Shown: in pieces, positions 8,259 through 16,059 of the stretch | Layout: each line of letters starts with the position of its first letter | Position numbering within the stretch: the first letter of the stretch is position 1 | NCBI GenBank assembly: GCA_004173515.1 | Contig: SECN01000030.1 | Span: 1 to 41,646 of the forward strand | DNA length: 41,646 nt | Direction of reading: 5' to 3' | Source: Myxococcaceae bacterium | Lineage (GTDB): Bacteria > Myxococcota > Myxococcia > Myxococcales > Myxococcaceae | Program-made: the position numbers and the translations under genes | The notes under the pieces: generated by a model | Databases searched by the model: none | What the model was told of the DNA's origin: nothing | What the model saw: only the letters and a program-made list of their open reading frames with translations

Positions 8259-8794
8259 TTCGCCTCCGCGTCGCTGTCGTCGCCCGCGCCGGCCTCGCCG
8301 CCCGTCTGCCGCTTGTCCAGGAGCGAGAAGCTGGCCCCCAGCAGCACGGTGGCCTGGAAGTAGCGGATGGAGTGGGACTGCACGGGCGCGTCCACGCCCG
8401 CCTGCTGAAGCGCTTCCGACAACCGCTGCGAACTCTTGCCGCCCCACGCCAGGTTGGTGCCCAGCGTGAAGCGCGAACGGCCCACGAGGAAGTGGAGGCC
8501 CGTGGCCGCGTGGTACAGGTCCCAACCCTCGCCCGCCCCATCCACCACGGAGACATGCGTGTATTCATACACGCTGCCGGTGAGCTCCAGCTCCGGCGCG
8601 CCCAGCAGCCCCAGGGCCCCGGGGTTGTAATAGACGGCGCTGATGTCGTCCGGGTTGCCCACGAACGCACCGCCCAGCAGCCACGCCCGGTTGCCGAACT
8701 GCCGCGTGTTGTAGTGCGCGTCCTGCGCCAGCGCCGACGCCGACAACAGCATCCCCATCGCCAGCACCGCCCCCCATCGGCTCGCGTGCATCAT
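8255..8794 (-). CDS. Small exported protein resembling the start of a FadL/OmpP1 barrel
   Basis: This 179-residue protein has a clear signal peptide (cleavage about ALA|QD after residue 20). The mature part starts with a repeated Gly/aromatic pattern and the phrase DISAVYYNPGALGLL, which resembles the conserved N-terminal region of FadL/OmpP1-type outer-membrane channels. Alternating beta-strand-like segments follow, but the chain is less than half the usual FadL length and ends in an acidic tail. Because its stop overlaps the ThrE start by ATGA, it is probably an intact short protein rather than a frameshift remnant. ATG at 8794 is used; an adjacent second ATG at 8791 is equally possible. 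Function unknown. Confidence 0.75.
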   Translation of the reverse strand: MMHASRWGAVLAMGMLLSASALAQDAHYNTRQFGNRAWLLGGAFVGNPDDISAVYYNPGALGLLGAPELELTGSVYEYTHVSVVDGAGEGWDLYHAATGLHFLVGRSRFTLGTNLAWGGKSSQRLSEALQQAGVDAPVQSHSIRYFQATVLLGASFSLLDKRQTGGEAGAGDDSDAEAK

Positions 8795-8798
8795 GGCG

Positions 8799-10556
8799 TC
8801 AGTGGTGCACCGGAGGAGGTCGGAGGTCCGCCTCCATGACGGCAGCCCGGGGCCCCTCCTCCGCCTGGAAGGCGCGCACGGCCGCGCCCACGGTGGGAAA
8901 GAGCCGCTCCCTGCCCAACCGCGCGAGCAGCCCCGAGCGCCGGAGCATCGAGCGCATCGGCGCCCGTGCCTGCGCCACGACGAGCACGATGCCTTCGCCC
9001 TCCAGTTCGTGCCGCAGCTTCTCCAGGCCCTCCGCCGCTGTGACGTCCAGGTCGAACACGGAGGACGCATCCAGCACGAACCACTTCACCGGGACGCGGG
9101 ACTCCGCCACCAGCTTGCGCACCTGTTCGCGCAGGAAGCGGGCGTTGGCGAAGAAGAGCGGCGCATCGAAGCGGTAGACCACGAGCCCGGGCACCGTCTC
9201 CGCATCCGCGTGGCCCTCCACGTCGTGCCAGCCGGGCACGCCCTCGCGCTCGCCCAGCACGGCGTCGTGGGGATGGGCCGCGCGGCGGATGAGGTCCACC
9301 AGCGCCAGGGCCACCGCGATGAGGATGCCCTGCAGGATGCCCAGCAGCAGCACGCCCAGCATCGTCACCACCGCGAGCACCGCCTCCACCGGCCGCACCC
9401 GCCACAGCCGGATGATGGGCTGCACCTCCAGCAGGTACACCGCCGCGACGATGACGATGGCCCCCAGCGTCACCAGGGGCAGCTTCGCCAGCAGCGGCGT
9501 GAGGAACAGCGTGAACACCAGCACCACCACCGCCGCGCCCACCCCCACCAACTGCGTGCGGCCCTTCATGGACGCGTTCACCGCCGTGCGCGAATCGCTG
9601 CCCGTCACCGGGAAGCCCTGCGTGAGGCCCATGAGCAGGTTCGCCGCCGCCTGGCCGAAGAACTCCTGGTTCGAGTCCAGGCGGTAGCCGAACCGGTCCG
9701 CGTAGATGCGCCCCGTGAGCACGGAGCTCGCGTAGTTCACCAGCGCGATGCTGAACGCCGCCGGCAGCAGCGCGCGGAAGTCCGCGAAGCCCACCGAGGG
9801 CAGCCCGAAGGCAGGCGCCGCCGCGGAGATGCGCCCCACCACCTTCACGCCCCCGTGCTCCAGTTCGAACACCGAGGCCGCCAGCGTGGTGAGCACCACC
9901 ATCACCAGCGGCGCGGGCCAGCGCGGCAGGAAGCGCCGCATCGCCACCAGCGCCGCGACGATGCCCAGCCCCAGCAGCAGCGTGGGCACGTGCGTGCGGC
10001 CCACGTTGGAGGCCACCTCCCAGAGCTGCCCCGCGAACTCGTTCGACTTGCGCTCCAGCCCCAGCATCCGCGCCAGTTGGCTGCCGATGATGATGAGCGC
10101 CGCGCCGTTGACGTAGCCGATGAGGATGGGCCGCGACAGGAAGTCCGCGAGCGCCCCCGCCCGGCACAGTCCCCCGATGAGGCTGATGGCGCCCACCATC
10201 AACGCCAGCAGGGCCGCGAGCGACGCCAGCCGCTCCGGCCCTCCGCCCGCCACGAGAGGGGCCAGCGCGGTCGCGGTGAGGATGGCGGCACCCGCTTCGG
10301 GACCCAGCAGGAGGTGACGCGACGGGCCGAACAGCGCATAGGCCAGCATCGCGAAGACGCCCGCGTACAGCCCCGCCACCGGGCGCACGCCGACGATCTG
10401 CGCGTACGCCAGCCCCTGGGGGATGAGCATGGCCCCGACGGTGAGCGCGGCCAGCACGTCCGCGCGCAGCCACCGTTGTTGATATGTCTTCACTTGCGCG
10501 ACGCCAGGAAGCGCGTGCTGCAGGGCGTGGCCGAGCGTGGACGACGACAGCTTCAT
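8799..10556 (-). CDS. SulP-family anion permease with STAS domain
   Basis: This 585-residue protein has the standard SulP layout: a membrane domain of 12-14 helices (about 25-430) including IPQGLAYAQIVGVRPVAGLYAG and a TGSDSRTAVN motif, then a cytoplasmic STAS domain (about 450-560, FFANARFLREQV and FVLDASSVFDLDVTAAEGL). SulP proteins move sulfate, bicarbonate or other anions across the inner membrane; the specificity cannot be read from sequence. Its position among sulfatases makes sulfate plausible. The ATG at 10554-10556 follows GGAAGGGGA on the coding strand. The stop is 4 bases from the next start, so it leads the three-gene operon SulP - exported small protein - ThrE. Confidence 0.92.
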   Translation of the reverse strand: MKLSSSTLGHALQHALPGVAQVKTYQQRWLRADVLAALTVGAMLIPQGLAYAQIVGVRPVAGLYAGVFAMLAYALFGPSRHLLLGPEAGAAILTATALAPLVAGGGPERLASLAALLALMVGAISLIGGLCRAGALADFLSRPILIGYVNGAALIIIGSQLARMLGLERKSNEFAGQLWEVASNVGRTHVPTLLLGLGIVAALVAMRRFLPRWPAPLVMVVLTTLAASVFELEHGGVKVVGRISAAAPAFGLPSVGFADFRALLPAAFSIALVNYASSVLTGRIYADRFGYRLDSNQEFFGQAAANLLMGLTQGFPVTGSDSRTAVNASMKGRTQLVGVGAAVVVLVFTLFLTPLLAKLPLVTLGAIVIVAAVYLLEVQPIIRLWRVRPVEAVLAVVTMLGVLLLGILQGILIAVALALVDLIRRAAHPHDAVLGEREGVPGWHDVEGHADAETVPGLVVYRFDAPLFFANARFLREQVRKLVAESRVPVKWFVLDASSVFDLDVTAAEGLEKLRHELEGEGIVLVVAQARAPMRSMLRRSGLLARLGRERLFPTVGAAVRAFQAEEGPRAAVMEADLRPPPVHH

Positions 10557-10677
10557 GGCCCGTCCCCTTCCGGCACCGCCCGCGGCGTCTGGTTCAGCCC
10601 GGGTGCGTGCTCCCGTTCCGCGAGCAGGGTGGGGACGCTCGCGGCCCGTGGCATCGCCTGCCCGGCCACATGCGCGT

Positions 10678-11574
10678 TCAAGCGGGGGCCCGCCTGCCCG
10701 CCGGCAGCGACGTCCCACCGCCGCGCTCGGATGTCAGGTGGCGCTTGTTCCAGATTTGATAAGGCAACAGCGCCAAGGTGCGCACCAGCAGGTACAGGCC
10801 CATGACGCCCAGCAGGCTCCTCATCGGATAGGTGCTGCCGCCCAGGCAGAAGGCGAAGGCCGGATTGCCGAAGACGGCGGAGATGGCCAGCGCCGTGCTG
10901 TCCTGTGGCCGGGGCCGTCCCGCCAGATGCCCCAGGGCCGCCGACCCCAGCGTCACCAGGACCATCGCGACGAAGCCCCAGAAGTGGAGGTGCTTCAGGA
11001 GCGGGATTCCCGCGACGATCATCAACAGCGCCGCCACCCCCAACGCGACGTTGAAGAAGACCTTCGCGGGCTTGAGCAGCCGCCGCGCCCAGACGGGCGA
11101 CAGCTTCTGGAGGCCGATGCCCAGCGCGAACGGCACGAGGAACGGGAGGATGACCTTGGACAGGAGCACGCCGTACGACGGCGGTTGGATGGCCACCGGG
11201 AAGAGCACCCCCAGCACCGCCAACGAGAAGGGCATCAACATGATGGCGATGAGCGACAGGGTGACGGACAGCGCCAGGGCCAGCGGCAGGTTCCCCTTCT
11301 GCTGGTGCACGACGTTGAGCGACATGGGCAGGCCCGGGCAGAACGCCATCAGCGCGATGACGCCCGCCGCGACGGGCTGGAGCGGCAGCACCTTCGCCAC
11401 GAACACCGCCAGGACGGGCACCGCCACCAACGACACCCACAGCCCGCGCTTGAAGGCCGGCTGACGCACGCCCCGGCCCAGGTCCTCCAGGTGCCACGCC
11501 AGCCCCTGCGTCAGTCCCAGCGCGAGGATGAAGCCCGACAGCAGGAGGCCGATGATGGCTTGCACGACATGCAT
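10678..11574 (-). CDS. BASS-family (bile acid:sodium symporter-like) transporter
   Basis: This 298-residue, very hydrophobic protein has nine to ten predicted membrane helices. Features typical of the BASS family (ASBT/SLC10-like) are the FCPGLPMSLNVV segment at about 80-90 and the crossover region near GNPAFAFCLGG (about 245). Family members take up bile acids, keto acids or other organic anions, often with Na+. Its ATG shares one base with the upstream HAD stop (TGATG on the coding strand), so the two are probably co-translated. The C-terminal tail after residue 275 is Arg/Gly-rich. Mammalian SLC10A6 in this family carries steroid sulfates, which is suggestive given the nearby sulfatases, but the substrate here is inference. 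Confidence 0.8.
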   Translation of the reverse strand: MHVVQAIIGLLLSGFILALGLTQGLAWHLEDLGRGVRQPAFKRGLWVSLVAVPVLAVFVAKVLPLQPVAAGVIALMAFCPGLPMSLNVVHQQKGNLPLALALSVTLSLIAIMLMPFSLAVLGVLFPVAIQPPSYGVLLSKVILPFLVPFALGIGLQKLSPVWARRLLKPAKVFFNVALGVAALLMIVAGIPLLKHLHFWGFVAMVLVTLGSAALGHLAGRPRPQDSTALAISAVFGNPAFAFCLGGSTYPMRSLLGVMGLYLLVRTLALLPYQIWNKRHLTSERGGGTSLPAGRRAPA

Positions 11575-12575
11575 CAGCGCCCCTCCGGGAAGACGCGCTT
11601 CCAGTCCTGGCGCATGCTGACCACGGTCCAACCGCCCGCCTTCGCGGCCTTCAGCGATGCGTCGTTCTTCTCCTGGTAGGCGAACTCGCGCTCCGCGTCG
11701 TCGTGGTTGATGAGCAGGGTGAAGCCCGCGCGCGGCTGCTCCTTCGTGTACTGGAGCATCTGGATGTCTCCACCGGAGCGCACGTTGCCCGCGGCGAACA
11801 CCGGCCGCCGGCCGATGTGCTCCTGGATGCCCACCGGCTTGCCCGCCTTGTCATTGATGTGCTCCACCTTGGCCTCGCGCCGCAGCACGGGGTGGCCCCC
11901 CTGGTCGTCGAAGTGTTCCTTCAGGTCGCTGCCGATGACCTGCTGGGGAGGGATGCCGTAGGTGTCCTCGGAGATGACGCGCATGAAGTCGGTGCCGCCC
12001 CCGGAGCTGATCCACGTCTGGAAGCCGTGGGCGCGCAGGTACTGGAGCAGCTCCAGCATGGGCGCGTAGGCAAGCTGCGTGTACGGCACGCCGAACTTCG
12101 GGTGACGCGCGGTCTTGAAGAAGGCCCGCGCCTCCTCGGCGAACTCCTCCTGGGTCGTGCCCTTGTGGGTGGCCGCGAAGAGCGCCATCAGCTCCGGCTC
12201 GGCCATCGTCGACAGCAGGGCCAGGTCTCCCTCCAGCACGGCCTTGAAGGGCTGCTTGAGCGCGAGCGAGGCATCCTTCTTCACGAGGGCCTCGACCTGT
12301 TCCTTCAGGAAGGCGCCCTGCACCACGGGCTGCTCCTGCCAGAGCGTGCCGTCATTGTCGAAGGTGGCGATGCGCTCTTCCGGCGGGATGAAGCCGGGGC
12401 TGCCCTCGGTGGTGGAGCGGGTGACGAAGTCGAGGATGGACTGCTTCACCGGACCGTCGTTCCAGGAGGGCAATGGATCCGCCGCGAGCGCCTGGACCGG
12501 AACGGCGACCAGCAGCGTGAGCGCCCAGAGCAGACAGGCCTGTCTTGACGAGCCCTTCGGCGTGATTCGAGCCAC
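11574..12575 (-). CDS. Exported HAD-superfamily phosphatase-like protein
   Basis: This 333-residue protein has a signal peptide (positive n-region, LLWALTLLVAVPVQ core, cleavage ALA|AD after about residue 32), placing it in the periplasm. HAD motifs are visible: FDNDGTLW with Asp73 (nucleophile) and Asp75, motif II ISSGGG, and a late GNVRSGGDIQML segment where motif IV is expected. In the relatives I know, motif IV reads GNSDGD; here one acidic residue is replaced, which may alter metal binding. The start is GTG, preceded by AAGGGGAGG 6 bases upstream. It overlaps the BASS transporter start (TGATG). A periplasmic phosphomonoesterase feeding an organic-anion importer would fit the arrangement, but this is inference. 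Confidence 0.82.
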   Translation of the reverse strand: MARITPKGSSRQACLLWALTLLVAVPVQALAADPLPSWNDGPVKQSILDFVTRSTTEGSPGFIPPEERIATFDNDGTLWQEQPVVQGAFLKEQVEALVKKDASLALKQPFKAVLEGDLALLSTMAEPELMALFAATHKGTTQEEFAEEARAFFKTARHPKFGVPYTQLAYAPMLELLQYLRAHGFQTWISSGGGTDFMRVISEDTYGIPPQQVIGSDLKEHFDDQGGHPVLRREAKVEHINDKAGKPVGIQEHIGRRPVFAAGNVRSGGDIQMLQYTKEQPRAGFTLLINHDDAEREFAYQEKNDASLKAAKAGGWTVVSMRQDWKRVFPEGR

Positions 12576-12669
12576 GGTCGCCTCCCCTTCGCGTCATCCC
12601 AGACACCGACTCCAGGAGGGTGGGAATGCAATGGAGGCTTCACAACACGGCAGGTGAGGCGCGGAGGAA

Positions 12670-12704
12670 GGGGCCGCTGTGTCCGCCCGCGCGAGGACGG
12701 CCCC
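12670..12704 (-). terminator. Hairpin after neuromedin-U-like gene
   Basis: A 7-bp stem (GGGGCCG at 12670-12676, CGGCCCC at 12698-12704) lies immediately beyond the stop codon of the minus-strand gene at 12705. The 21-base loop and lack of T-tract make this only a possible terminator. Confidence 0.35.
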
Positions 12705-13574
12705 TCAGGGTGGGGCTGGCGGCGCCTTCGGCTTGCCTTTCGGAAACAGGAAGGCGAGTTGCGCACGCAATTGCCAGTCCGGCGCGCCGTCGGGGCGCAC
12801 GGCGTTGTAGTACGCGCTCACGGAGCCGTTGAGGGGCTGGCGCCCCAGCTTGAAGATCTTCCCCACGCCCGCGCCGAAGGGGATGACCCAGCGGTCGCTG
12901 TCGGCCTTCCAGTTCGCGGTGAGGATGGGCGCCGACGTCAGGTACCAGCCTTTGGGAAGGTTGTAGTTGATGAAGTATTGGAGCAGCAGTTGGTTGACGC
13001 CCGCCCGGTCGCCGTCACCGAACACGGACCAGACATTGTTGGCCAGCACCCCGAAGGTCCACGGGTCCGGCTGGAGCAGGCCCACCACGGACGGCCCCAC
13101 GCTCCACTTGCCGGTGCCCAACACGTCCGCGGTCGCGGTGGGCAGCAAGAGCGCGGGGCCAATGCCCCAGATGAAGGCCCCCGGCTTGCTGGGGGCGATG
13201 AAGAACGTGGCGGAGGTGTCCCCCAGGCCGAAGGTGCCTCCTGAATCCGCGCCGACGTCGGGCTGCCAGGCCAGCGGGAGGATGAGCCGGTTGATGAGCG
13301 ACCACCGCGCGTTGAGCGCGAGCGGCACCACCGGTTGGATGTTGAGGGTGTTGCGCGCCCGGTCGAACGGTCCGATGCCCAGATCCAGGTTGTCCTGGAA
13401 CGGAACGCTGATGAGGTCCCCCACGGGATTCTGGGTGGCCTTGGCAAGGTCCTGCTCGGAAGCCGCCCCCGCCCCGGTGGCGGGAGCTTCCGTCGTCTGT
13501 GCGAAGGAAGAAGCGGCGCAGCACAGGCCCCCCATGAGCCCTAGCAGCATCCAGCGCGTTCGAGCTCCCGCCAT
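12705..13574 (-). CDS. Neuromedin-U-like outer-membrane beta-barrel protein
   Basis: This 289-residue protein has a signal peptide (cleavage about SFA|QT after residue 25) and a chain of amphipathic beta-strand-like segments ending in LRAQLAFLFPKG, an aromatic-rich last strand. The segment ATQNPVGDLISVPFQDNLDLGIGPFDRARNTLNIQPV is the signature of a bacterial family that databases label neuromedin U after a misleading similarity; it belongs with putative outer-membrane transporters. It is presumably an outer-membrane pore. ATG at 13574 has GGAGAG 4 bases upstream. It sits 129 bases upstream of the HAD gene on the same strand and may share its regulation. The substrate is unknown. Confidence 0.85.
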   Translation of the reverse strand: MAGARTRWMLLGLMGGLCCAASSFAQTTEAPATGAGAASEQDLAKATQNPVGDLISVPFQDNLDLGIGPFDRARNTLNIQPVVPLALNARWSLINRLILPLAWQPDVGADSGGTFGLGDTSATFFIAPSKPGAFIWGIGPALLLPTATADVLGTGKWSVGPSVVGLLQPDPWTFGVLANNVWSVFGDGDRAGVNQLLLQYFINYNLPKGWYLTSAPILTANWKADSDRWVIPFGAGVGKIFKLGRQPLNGSVSAYYNAVRPDGAPDWQLRAQLAFLFPKGKPKAPPAPP

Positions 13575-13694
13575 TGTGCTCTCCCCGCCTGAGCTGCGCC
13601 CGGGATGAAGCTGGTGAGGAAGTGGGGGCTTCGCACATGGGCCCGAGGGTCGCAGGGCTCTGTCCTCTGACGGGGCGTCCCGCCTGCTTCAACT

Positions 13695-14660
13695 TCAGAC
13701 GAGCTCCCGGCGGCGCAGGGCCCGCCATTCCATGACGGCGAGGACGATGAGCACGAGCACCAGCAGCAGGAACGCGCCGTTCCACTGCGTGCCTGGGATG
13801 CCGCCCAGGTTGACGCCCAAGAGGCCGGTGATGAACGACAGGGGAAGGAACACGCCGGAGATGATGGTGAGCAGGTAGAGGATGCGCTGGCTCCGGTCGT
13901 CCTGCCGGGCCTTCTCGTCCTCGTGGAGGATGCGGGCGCGCTCCACCAGCGCGTCCAGCTCCTTGAGGAGGGTGTTGGCGCGCTCGGTGCTCTGCCGCAT
14001 CTGGGGCTCCTGGACGCGGAGCCAGTCCACATCCAGCAGGCTGACGCGCACGATGGCGTCGCGGGAGAGCGAGACGAAGCGGCGCTGTTCCAACAGGCCG
14101 CGGCGCAGCCTGCGCAGGCGCTGGGCGATGTCCTCCTCCGGGCGGCGCGCCTCGAAGCGGGTCTCCAGGTCGGACAGGCTGTCGTCGAAGTCGGTGAGGC
14201 GCAGGGCGGCCTGCGCCAGGGCGGTGCTGGCGAAGGCGAGGAACAGGTCCGAAGCACGAGGCCCGTGGCCCTGCTCCAGTCCGTGGCGCAGCGACGCGAT
14301 GGCCGGTTGGTCGGCGTGGGCGACCGTGACACAGTGATCCGATGACACCCAGGCGCGCAGCGTCCGTTCAGGCGCCCCGGCGCGCTCGGCATCCGGATGA
14401 AGCATGAGCAGGATGATCTGATCGCCGTCGATGACGTCGACGCGCACCCGGCCCACCTCCGACAGCAGCGGGTCGCGGACTTCCGCGGGCAGGAGGAACA
14501 TCTGCTCCAGCACCCGGGGCAGGTCCGGCAGGTCCGGGGGCAGGTTCAGCCAGAGCGGGCCATCCGAGGGCTTCCAATCCCGGACCTGTTCCAACGGCAG
14601 GGGACTGGCCCCGCCCTCGCCATCGAGCAGGAGCGCGAAGGCATTCTCGAACCCATCCAT
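13695..14660 (-). CDS. CorA/ZntB-family divalent metal transporter
   Basis: This 321-residue protein has a large cytoplasmic N-terminal domain rich in charged helices and two C-terminal membrane helices (about 257-278 and 293-312). Between them is the family motif G-V-N at 282-284 followed by LGGIPG. That loop reads like ZntB (GVNxGGIPG) rather than Mg-specific CorA (GMN), so a zinc or other divalent cation channel/transporter in the inner membrane is likely. ATG at 14660 is preferred because GGAGG lies 5 bases upstream; a GTG at 14672 overlaps that ribosome-binding site. Zinc or calcium handling near metal-dependent sulfatases may be coincidence. Confidence 0.88.
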   Translation of the reverse strand: MDGFENAFALLLDGEGGASPLPLEQVRDWKPSDGPLWLNLPPDLPDLPRVLEQMFLLPAEVRDPLLSEVGRVRVDVIDGDQIILLMLHPDAERAGAPERTLRAWVSSDHCVTVAHADQPAIASLRHGLEQGHGPRASDLFLAFASTALAQAALRLTDFDDSLSDLETRFEARRPEEDIAQRLRRLRRGLLEQRRFVSLSRDAIVRVSLLDVDWLRVQEPQMRQSTERANTLLKELDALVERARILHEDEKARQDDRSQRILYLLTIISGVFLPLSFITGLLGVNLGGIPGTQWNGAFLLLVLVLIVLAVMEWRALRRRELV

Positions 14661-14807
14661 GTCCGCCTCCACGCGTGGCAGGAACTGCCTTGAACCCTAT
14701 GCATCCGGAGCGCGCACTGAAGACAGCATCCACGGCTCCCTCTCATCGGCTCGCATGAAGATGTGCGTGAAGAGCCCTTCGGGCCGCCGCCCCACCCGGA
14801 CGCGCTG

Positions 14808-15806
14808 TCAGGCCTTGCGCCAACGCCCGGACGCCACGGCCAGGGCCCAGGCCTTTCGCCCGCGCCCGGAGGACACCACGACCAGGGCCACGAGCGCGCT
14901 GCCCGTGCCCGCCAGGGCCAGGAGCGGCACGCGCAGCTTCGCGCCGAGCGCCTCCAGCACGCCCGACGTGAACTCCCGGCCCGCACGGCGCAGGGGCCGC
15001 CCTTCCACGGGGAGCTCCCGCCAGCGCGTGGCTTCGTCCACGAGCGCGTCCCCCGCGCTCCGGACGGTCGCGGCGACACCGCGCTCCACGAGCTTCTCCA
15101 CGGAGGCCACCAGCGCCTCACCCGTGGGCACCTGACTGGCTGCCAGTTCCTCGCGGAGGCCCGCCGCCAGGCCTCGCACCAGCCCCCGGCCCGCGCGCTC
15201 CATGAGCGCCATCCCCGCTCCGGAATCCTCCCGGAGCCTGGCTTCGACGCCGTCCACGAGCCCCCGGCCCACGCTCGACGCCACCTCTCCGCCCAGCGGC
15301 ACCAGCCCGCGCGCGTCCTCCGCGAGCATCGACACGGAGTCGTGAAACTGCTCCGTGGCCGCCTTCACCACGCCCCGGGCCATGGCCTGGGCCCGCTCTC
15401 CCGGCTGGCGGATCTCATCGGTGCGGGAGTGGGCGAACACCAACGCCTCGTCGAAGAGCTGGTTCAGGCGCACCATGAAGGCGTGGAGCGGCAGGCTCCC
15501 ATCCTTCCACTCCCGTGACAGCGCCTCCAACGCGCCTGTCATCGCCGCGCCCGCCAGCGTGTGGGCCGCGACCGCCGGCGCCACCTGCTCACGCGCGGCG
15601 GCCTCGTGCGCCAGCCTCCCCAGCACGGTGAGCGAGTCCTGGAGGAGAGCATGCAGTTGCCCGTCGAACTCCGGCAGCTCCTTGCGCAGCCCATCCGCGG
15701 AACCGTGCACCGCGCCGCTCGCGGCCTCGCTCGCGGCCAGGCGCGCCAGCGACAGCGACAGGTTGCGAAGCGCCTCGACCGGGCCCGTGAACCGTCTGCC
15801 CTGCAT
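14808..15806 (-). CDS. Protein of unknown function with C-terminal membrane helix
   Basis: I do not recognise a family for this 332-residue protein. It is almost entirely alpha-helical, Ala/Glu/Arg-rich, with heptad-like stretches that could form a coiled-coil bundle, and one hydrophobic segment near the C-terminus (LLALAGTGSALVALVVV, about 300-316) followed by a basic tail. This looks like a tail-anchored cytoplasmic protein. ATG at 15806 is preceded by GGTGGGGG. It is transcribed divergently from the sulfatase pair, sharing a 253-base intergenic region. Internal repeats of the type VARG/LVRGL suggest the helices arose by duplication. Confidence 0.7.
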   Translation of the reverse strand: MQGRRFTGPVEALRNLSLSLARLAASEAASGAVHGSADGLRKELPEFDGQLHALLQDSLTVLGRLAHEAAAREQVAPAVAAHTLAGAAMTGALEALSREWKDGSLPLHAFMVRLNQLFDEALVFAHSRTDEIRQPGERAQAMARGVVKAATEQFHDSVSMLAEDARGLVPLGGEVASSVGRGLVDGVEARLREDSGAGMALMERAGRGLVRGLAAGLREELAASQVPTGEALVASVEKLVERGVAATVRSAGDALVDEATRWRELPVEGRPLRRAGREFTSGVLEALGAKLRVPLLALAGTGSALVALVVVSSGRGRKAWALAVASGRWRKA

Positions 15807-16059
15807 CCCCCACCCATCCTTCCCGTCGGCGCTGCCCCGGCGGATGAAGAGCGTTTCCCTGAAGGGTGGAAGCACGTGGACACCCAGGCAATCCAGGGCC
15901 GCCGAGTGCACCGAGCGCCAGGGCCTCCCGAACCGCTCCCGGTCCCGCTCGGAAGCAACCGTCGCGACCTCCTGCCTCCCCGCACCTCTTCTTTACCGGC
16001 AGGGCACTCCACCTTTGGGGCGTCCACAAACCAGACGTCCACACGGCGAAGGAGCAGCC
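15807..16059. promoter_or_regulatory. Divergent intergenic region before the sulfatase operon
   Basis: These 253 bases separate the minus-strand gene starting at 15806 from the sulfatase starting at 16060 and must hold promoters in both directions. Apart from AAGGAG about 6 bases before the sulfatase ATG I see no convincing -35/-10 pair or operator. An open frame continues upstream of the minus-strand start but lacks a ribosome-binding site. Confidence 0.45.

Noticed and set aside
8255..8794. Frameshift hypothesis for the short FadL-like gene
   Set aside because: The ATGA overlap with the ThrE gene and an acidic tail typical of a natural end argue for an intact short gene; kept as a question rather than called a pseudogene.
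8793..10805. 670-codon plus-strand open frame opposite the SulP gene
   Set aside because: The SulP/STAS reading on the other strand is unambiguous; this frame is its shadow.
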